Of a DNA stretch of 64,000 nucleotides, positions 56,935 through 64,000 are shown piece after piece. Numbering within the stretch: position 1 is the first letter of the stretch; each line of letters opens with the position of its first letter. The DNA comes from Kryptolebias marmoratus (taxonomy: Eukaryota; Chordata; Actinopteri; Cyprinodontiformes; Rivulidae): the NCBI RefSeq assembly GCF_001649575.2, contig NC_051444.1, positions 27,026,251 through 27,090,250 on the forward strand. Direction: 5' to 3'. Made by a program: the position numbers and the translations under genes. The notes under the pieces were generated by a model. The model was not told where the DNA came from. It saw only the letters and a program-made list of their open reading frames with translations, and searched no databases.

Positions 56935-59900
56935 TTCTTAATACTAAAAATCCTTTTTATTAGTTTTTCATAGGATTTACTTGTTTGTCTAAGGTGATAA
57001 CCAACTCAGAGCCTCTGATGTAGTATAACCTTGTCACGTAGTTGGAGTTGCCTTGATCTGAAAATGTGTAATTTAGAAAACAGTAAATTTGCAGACATTG
57101 CTAAAGTAGAACAATCCAACCTCCTAATTTCTATCTCTACCTAGCATCATTTTAATATCACTCTGCTTTCAATAAAAATCAGCCAGATTATCAATGTTTT
57201 TGCTGAGTCTTGTTCAGGTCTTCTAGCATGTATTAAGAATGGTTCTCCATTACACAGGTTGGGTTTATGGGGATTGTGAGCAAGCTCAAAACTTCTGTAC
57301 CGAGGTCATGGTGTTATGTTTGTTCCCTGTGCTCCTTGTATATTCCTTTTCTGTATATATTTCTGCTGCATCAACAGTCCTCGAGTTCAGTCTGTATCCT
57401 TAGGCCCTTACTTGCAAAACCTCACAAGTGGTTTATTGTTGTGCTGGCAGTGTATCAAGGTTCTGGGTGGAGTGCAGGTAGGTGTGGTGGCAGTGGTAGC
57501 AGCGTAACTATGACATGAGGCTTTCTCACGTTGGCTCAGTCACCAAGTATTTGAAACAGGACTGGACTTATGCCCATGCTCCAAACCCATCACGCCCACT
57601 CTGAGCTGGCAGCACTCCAAGTGAGTTATTGCAATGCTATCACTGAACGGCTGCAACAATTAATCCATGCTCTCCACATGCCAATCAATAGCACACTGCA
57701 TTTAGCTTCATTCACCTTTGGGCTGCAAAGCAATAAACAACTGATCTCCTCATGGTCAGGCCTGCTGAATAAAAACGGATGAAGAGAGAATGTGGTTGAG
57801 GTACCACACAGAAAACAACTTCACTTGTATTATCTCATGTTTCCTCTACCCCACCAAAGCTGAAACCATAAGCATGGCTATGACCAGCAGTAGTCAGGAC
57901 TTCAGATCCAGATGTATTCTGAATAGCCCCAAATCTTATCTTGTGATCGTGCTCCAAGAGAGTTGTGGTACAAAGAGGGTTGGGTGCACTCCTTGGCATA
58001 TGTGGTAATAAAGATGTGGAAACATGCTGGTGATGAATAGAACTTAGTAAAGGCTCAGGAGAGCATCATAGCAGCTCAGAAAACATTGTAGCACAAAAAC
58101 CTTTTTGGTAAGCACTAAAGGCATTGAAGCAACATGATTGCCATTATGCTGAAGGAGGTTTTCCAACTTTGCCTCAATCCAGCCATGGTCTAAAATATTT
58201 TTTAGTAATAAATTATATTCACTGTACCAAGAAGTGACATAAACTGTTTTTCATCTATTGCATAAGAGGTTGTGATTGGCAGTGGTTAGAGAATCCTCTT
58301 GGCTCCTACTGGTCCTGGTTGTCTCATTATGACTAGGTCAAGAAGAGAGTTTCAGAAAATATGACATAAAGCTTTTTTATTCCAGTTATCAAGTTATGCT
58401 TTAATATAAGCTTAAGGGTTTCATGTTTGTAGTGCTCATACACAGTGCCTGTGGGCACTCATTTCTCTCTCTAAGCATGTGGTGTGTCTGTGTGTGTGCA
58501 TGTGCTTTGGTAACAGCTCTCAAGGCTAAGATCCTATCCATAATCTGCTCCACCCCCTGTAGCTCTACACAATCCTTCTTTGCTATGGGAAGGTTTTAAC
58601 ATCAGAGTTGATACTTTATGCTGAAAACCACTCAAACTGTACAGATACAGCATGAATTCAGACACAAATTTCTATATATTCACACTAAGTACCAATCCAC
58701 ATAGGTGAAACAGGTGTAATGAAGATGTGAGGTAATTTAGTTGAGTGCTAAGAGCTTTGAGATGCTGTATCAGTGTCTGTCAGACCTCCAGTAGGCCCAC
58801 TGATGAGACTGAGGCTATCTCTGAGGGGAGCGCACAGCTGTATAGCTGGGGCCTCAGTGGAAATTCAGGGGAAGCTTGAATAGAGAGCACCACACATCAG
58901 AACTCAGCCAAGCTTAATTACCTCCTCGTTCTCCTTGTACCTTGCTGCCTGACAAACAGCCAATCACTGGTTCTCAGTATTGGCTAGGCAACCAACCTCT
59001 CTCCATCTTGTCATCAGCAACACTCACACGGCTATTCATCTCAATTAGCCATGCCCTGCACACTTAAAATATTATATCAAGGCAAAGCTGGGAGAACAAC
59101 ATGCCTCATTGTGACTCCTTATAGTTTTGATAAATCATTCTGATTCAGGAATGCTCTCAACTACCATGCTGTTAAAAGCTGAATAAATTGGTAAATAACA
59201 TCACATCACATGACATAACAATGGTAAATCATCATCATCATCATGCCATCGTGTTTATGGCTGGTTCTTTAAACAATCTCTCACAGTGACAAGCTGATAG
59301 CTACATTATTTGCTTTTGCGTATGCCCTGCTGCATTTCCTTATTGTTTTATATGGTGGATGGGGACACAAAAACAATAGGAGTGGAGCAAACAAGTGGCG
59401 TTGTGTGGGCAGCATGTTGAGCAGAGCTGAGAGATACGATCAGGATGGGACACACAGCGAAGACACACACTCACAGAGATAATACAGCCAATGGTCACCC
59501 AAGGGCATCTTGCCTCTCACCCAGAAAATATCTGTCACAGCCCAGAGGCACAAAGCTAATACCTGCAATAATGCCTGACATACTGCATATGGGCGTGACA
59601 ATAAACATGTAGCTCAAGGACCGCAATGTGAAAATATATAAGTTTCCTTTTCTGTACACAGATCTGGGATCAGTTCTCCTTTACAATGTCTTAATTTAGC
59701 AGCTGTTCCACAAGATATAAAAAGTTTCAGTAAAAACATGTCTTCAAGCAAGGATAAGTTGCTGGAAAATGTTAAGCTGCAGTCACAAGATGTAGCAGTT
59801 CTGAAGTAAAAGTTGCTGCTCAACTGAAATATAGAGGTTATTAAGAGCAATATGTCATTTTTTGTTTGTTTTTTATACATCTTCATGTGGGATAATATAT

Positions 59901-60025
59901 TGTTGTAGATACTACAACTGTGCATCTCTGATCAGTAGCTGATACCATACTTACATATTTTTATACATACACAGCCAATGATTCAATTTAATAAATGTAC
60001 ATTACCAACACAACCTAATATGATG

Positions 60026-60140
60026 CAATTCAACCCCTAATTAGGACACAATTCAGCCTTTAATCATTATACAAACCACCCTTTAATCATAATACAATCC
60101 AGCCTTTATTCATACAACGATTCAGCTTTTAGACTTTAAA
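60026..60140 (+). repeat. 23-bp minisatellite, five units
   Basis: Five consecutive units of exactly 23 bases start at 60026, 60049, 60072, 60095 and 60118. They have a CAATTCAGCCTTTAATCAT-like core and differ from one another at several positions. No indels between units. A weaker partial unit may precede 60026. Confidence 0.85.
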
Positions 60141-63100
60141 TTCAACAAACACAATGAAATTCAGTGCAAGATAATACAACAGAAGAAGGGAGTGATCCTA
60201 TGTCTGTTATTGAGCCAAATTATTTACTGCAAAATAATGACCACTAACATATAGGTCTTGTTTTAAAATTACAAAACACTTGAATAAAATCTGATTCACA
60301 ATTAACAAACAAAACACAAAAATTACTTTTTCATTAGCTCAGCAGTGACTAGCAAATGGGTTTTTCACATTATAAATAATAAAATGTAAGATAAGCTTTT
60401 ATATCTGAAATATTAGTAGATCCACGTGATCATGATGAAGCACACCTTCATAGTGTTTGTTGCCGTTTATGCTGGCCCTACTGCAGTTCTCTTTCTGAAC
60501 AGTAGATAGGGGTAATGAGAAAACAATACCTCTAATCAGCAGGAAGTGCAACCAGACAAGATATACACTTAAAGGAAAGAAGAGAGGGAATCCATTCTTG
60601 GTACACAAATGTAACTACACTTTTTAAATTTCTTTTACTTTTCTGCTATTTTTAATATTTGATGTTTTTAAAAAACAAACAAGCTTACTCTTTATGTATT
60701 CACTATTGTAAATGAATCTTATTTTATAGATGCAAAGATGTAACAGACTGATGCATAAAGACTTATTTGCATAACTGCATTAGGTTCACAACTGCTCTAC
60801 CAATGCAGTCACATTGTGCACATGTGAGTCCATAACTCAGTACACACTGGTTATTCTAGCAGATACAATCCAAAATTGAGATGCACAGATTGTTGGCTGG
60901 TGACTTAAAACATCACAACCAAAACCAACATTGTTGTATTCCAAATCTTGAAAGTGAGTGAAAATCATAAAAACCTTGGAATATTTTCACATCAACTCTT
61001 GAAACTGAAAAATAGACTTCTTGAGTAGCAGAGTCCATGACACAGTGTTTTCCATTTGGTAGCGACATGTTCACACTGTAACCCCAATTTTGTTGTCAAT
61101 TTTAGTCAAAAATAGGCAATAATTTCTAAACAAACCATTCTGCTGTATAAGTGAACATATTAAACTGCAAATTGGGACTATACTGTAAATTCAACTTAGA
61201 TATTTTCTTACACCAAGGTACATTCAATTAACATTTAAACTGAAAATATTACAAATATTGTCCTATCCAAAATACTGCTGTGCAGGATATTTTTACATTT
61301 ACAAAAATTATAACATATTGGCAAATATTATAGCAAAACTAAGTATTTTTTTAAGTTTATTTACCAATAATACATTTAGAGACACAAACTTTAAACCAGT
61401 AACTGTTCAATATTATGAACTCAAGCAGTTTAGTGATTGTATGTAAGTCTTTCACACTGCCATGAATTTATTGTGAAAATACATCCACACATTGAACATT
61501 TTCTCCATATCTTGCAGCCATCCCTGCAGCTCTGTCAATATCTGAAAACATAAAACTCTGCTGGTGAACGAACAGACTAATACTTCTCTTTAAAAAAACA
61601 GAAAAAAAAAAGAACAGAAGAGAGAGACGAGGCAAGACAAACAATGCAATCCTATCCTCCCTCTCTTATCTGAGCAAATGGGACATCAATTCACACAAAG
61701 GCAAAACAGAAGGCGGCAACTCATCAAATACGGGCTGGAAATGTAAACTAGCTGCTGTGTGTGAAGCAATATCTCTGTGTGTGCTCTCAAAATGTGTCAC
61801 CGACAGATTATTCACACAAGACTCCATTTGGAGAAGTCACAGAATTCAGTGACTCTGACTGTGCTCAGGTTGATTATGAAGTCAGAAACAATAAATTATT
61901 ACAACAAATGGTCCTCCAGATGTTTCCTCTGTCGTCATGACAAACACTGCGCTCTTTCAAGCATAGACAAGCAAGCTGAACAGAACCTGAGCCTGAAAAA
62001 TCTTTATGGCCTTCTTCACCAGAGTGTGAGAGTGAGGTGATGCTGGCGCAGTTCCCATTTTCAAGAGTTACCGTCATTATTACACATTAGCAGGATTCGG
62101 TCAATGATTTTGTCAAGTTTGAGCTTCAGTTTCTATAAATTACATGTATGAGGTTGGTAAGGATAAAGTAACACTCATAATATTTTCTCTATTCCATTTA
62201 AAGAGCTGTAATGCTCCATTAGAATTTGGATGGAAAAAAGTCTTTGCTGTATATTCTGGAGAAATCAACAATCTAAGATAATTAACTGATAACCATTCAA
62301 GTAAATCACCCAGAATTTTATATTACAACATAGAGAAAAACAACCTTAAGGAAACAATAGGAAAATGTAACTGAGAGATAAGGAAGAGCTCAAGCTAAAT
62401 CAGACTACAACAACTTAATGTAGTTAGTCAATAACTAAATCAAATGTCTTGTATCAGAATGTAAAAAGTTTTATTTTCATTTATTTTTTATTATTGTTAT
62501 TTTTTGATTGCCAGCAGGCATGTTTGTTGCAGACTATAACAGCAGTCAGTCATTTATCACTGGATGCTTTGCATTTCTATACTGTACATGTTTGTATTTG
62601 AAGTTATTTCAGAGTTAAAGTGAGAATGTTTTATAGGTTAATATGGTTTGAATGTTGATGCAAAAAGTGTATCTGTTCTGCAAACAGGTAGGTTGTTAAC
62701 TGTTGTGGGTATTTCATGTCCTAATTAAACAAGGAGCAGAAAGATTTACAGCTAGAAGATTTATTTGAACTTTCAAAATACAATTTCACATGATTTGAAC
62801 AGTCTTGTAATCTGGATTTATCTCTTTCTGAAAGTAACAACCATACTTTATATTATTTTCCTTGTTATCTCTATGGCAAGAGTAGGACACAAAATTACAT
62901 TCTCGAACAGACAATTTCTTCACAGATGAGTAAGCCTGTCGTGATAAACGATAAGTCAATTAATCGCACAATGAATTAAAATGAGGTTGATAAGTTTAAT
63001 TTATCTGCATTATCATTTCTCTGTGTCTCTCTCTTTGTACTGAGGACACATAGTAGGCCTGTTTTCTGTGTCTATAGCTGCACTTATAGTCACAGGTGGA

Positions 63101-63490
63101 TCTTATTTAACTAATTAGGTAGCTTCTAAATGCAAGGATTTGGGCTTTAAAGCAAAAGGGATGAATATGTATGCAGACAACACTTTTTCAGTTTTATCTT
63201 TTTAAGAATTATTAAACAGCCCCTACTACCCCATTTAACTTTTCACAACAAAGAGTTTCAACCCGCAGGACAAAGAGGAAGAAAAGATGACAACTTTGTG
63301 CATGGGGAAAAAAAAAGCAACAAAATAAATACTAAACAACACATACCTTACTTCATTTTTCACAGAAAATTTAACAGAAATTTTAAAATTTGTGAGGTTA
63401 ATGATTCAGAAAACAAAAATAATATCTGCCCCAGTAATATTTATTCTTAGAAGTTGCTACTGTGCTTTACACAATTACACTGATGAAATC

Positions 63491-63735
63491 ATTTCCATCC
63501 ATCCATTTTCTTTACCTCCTTCTCCAGCAGTCACTGGGCGGGAGGCTAAGTTCACGGTTTTCTCAGAACATCCTACTGCAGCTTTAACCTACGTGCATAT
63601 TTTGGTCTGTGGGAGGAAACTGGAGTACCCGGAGTAAACCCACGTGTGCACACAGACAACATCCAAACGCCACCCAGAAAGGCCAGAATGGGATAAGATC
63701 CTACAACCTTCTTGCTGGGAGGCAACAGCTCTATA
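63491..63735 (+). repeat. Dispersed teleost repeat, copy 3
   Basis: TTCCATCCATCCATTTTC starts the copy. GGGAGGAAACTGGAGTACCC, AACCCACGTGTGCACAC and CCTTCTTGCTGGGAGGCAAC are the expected later segments. More complete than copies 1 and 2. Confidence 0.7.
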
Positions 63736-63769
63736 TGAGGGGCCGTTTAGGACAAAATGTACGTTTTGT

Positions 63770-64000
63770 CTCTCACACACTACAAAAAACTCACGCAAAC
63801 TCAAAAAATATTCACGCACACTCAAAAAAAACCCTCAGGCACACTCAAAAAATATTTAAATTGTGTATACACACTACTAAAATGCCACACACGCATACAA
63901 ATTTTATCTTTCTCGCACACATACACTGTACCGACAACTCGCACACACACACAAATGTTACCTTTCTCGCACACACACACTGTCCCGATGACTCGCACAC
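63770..64000 (+). repeat. CA-rich tandem array running off the window end
   Basis: From about 63886 a 54-bp unit repeats: CTTTCTCGCACACA occurs at 63908 and 63962, each followed by CACTGT-CCGA-ACTCGCACAC. The preceding 63770-63860 holds shorter imperfect repeats with the words ACTCAAAAAATATT and CACGCACACTC. Fewer than two full units are visible. Confidence 0.6.

Larger units (their letters stand above)
47942..64000 (-). other. nell1: nell1 upstream intron (partial, at least 16 kb)
   Basis: Everything above the acceptor of the 47791-47941 exon. I looked for the preceding exon, which should end in the first base of an Asp codon and encode the start of the mature protein, and did not recognise it. 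The stretch holds microsatellites, dispersed repeats, a 23-bp minisatellite at 60 kb and some less AT-rich blocks near 49.75, 58.75 and 61.7 kb. Open frames here are short and have no recognised family. Confidence 0.7.

Noticed and set aside
57540..58010. Less AT-rich region with two adjacent short frames
   Set aside because: No coding similarity, splice sites or repeat identity could be supported.

Overview
The window looks like vertebrate, most probably teleost fish, genomic DNA. It is AT-rich, has no prokaryotic gene structure, and is full of TE types typical of fish: a BEL/Pao LTR retrotransposon, several Tc1-like relics, an RLE-type LINE seen twice, hAT-like MITEs, tRNA-SINE pieces and long microsatellites. 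The only host coding sequence I can support is two short exons on the minus strand, at 47791-47941 and 11737-11907. Both have clean splice sites and matching phase-2 junctions. They encode consecutive parts of the N-terminal laminin-G/thrombospondin-like domain of a NEL-like protein and resemble NELL1 more than NELL2. Nearly everything else is intronic sequence of this gene: at least 11.7 kb downstream of the second exon, 35.9 kb between the exons, and at least 16 kb upstream of the first.

Layout by region. 1-11736: intron with a Tc1 transposase relic (about 2960-3800, minus), a retroposon 3' tail followed by a (TACC)n array, a 41-unit (TAGA)n array, a possible inverted-repeat element at 7976-8897 and a hAT-like MITE at 10.7 kb. 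11737-11907: nell1 exon. 13.4-15.4 kb: (TG)39, an RLE-type LINE relic (plus) and a 269-bp MITE. 16.4-17 kb: a dispersed repeat and a degenerate minisatellite. 17.7-27.3 kb: several fragments of one dispersed repeat family, a truncated Tc1, (GT)36 and a well-bounded hAT MITE with an 8-bp duplication. 27703-36784: a nested block. A degraded Tc1-like non-autonomous element contains a second repeat and a complete 8,329-bp BEL/Pao element. 37.8-45.5 kb: repeat-family copy, a TTAA-flanked MITE candidate, a decayed Tc1 with both TIRs, and a second RLE-LINE copy (minus) with SINE pieces. 47791-47941: nell1 exon. 48-64 kb: intron with microsatellites, dispersed repeats, a regular 23-bp minisatellite at 60 kb and the edge of a 54-bp tandem array at the window end.

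The BEL/Pao element (28306-36634) is the clearest large structure. It has two 1,118-bp LTRs with only four differences by eye, a TACAC target duplication, a gag-protease frame (29498-31915) and a long pol frame (31794-35480) with recognisable RT, RNase H and integrase residues. It lies antisense to nell1 inside the large intron. The two frames are in a +1 relationship and overlap across a run of seven As, so it is either a recent copy with a one-base slip or an element that uses recoding or slippage.

Limits: repeat families were recognised by eye, relic boundaries are approximate, and no database search was possible. I found no tRNA or rRNA gene, no CRISPR array and no complete host gene.
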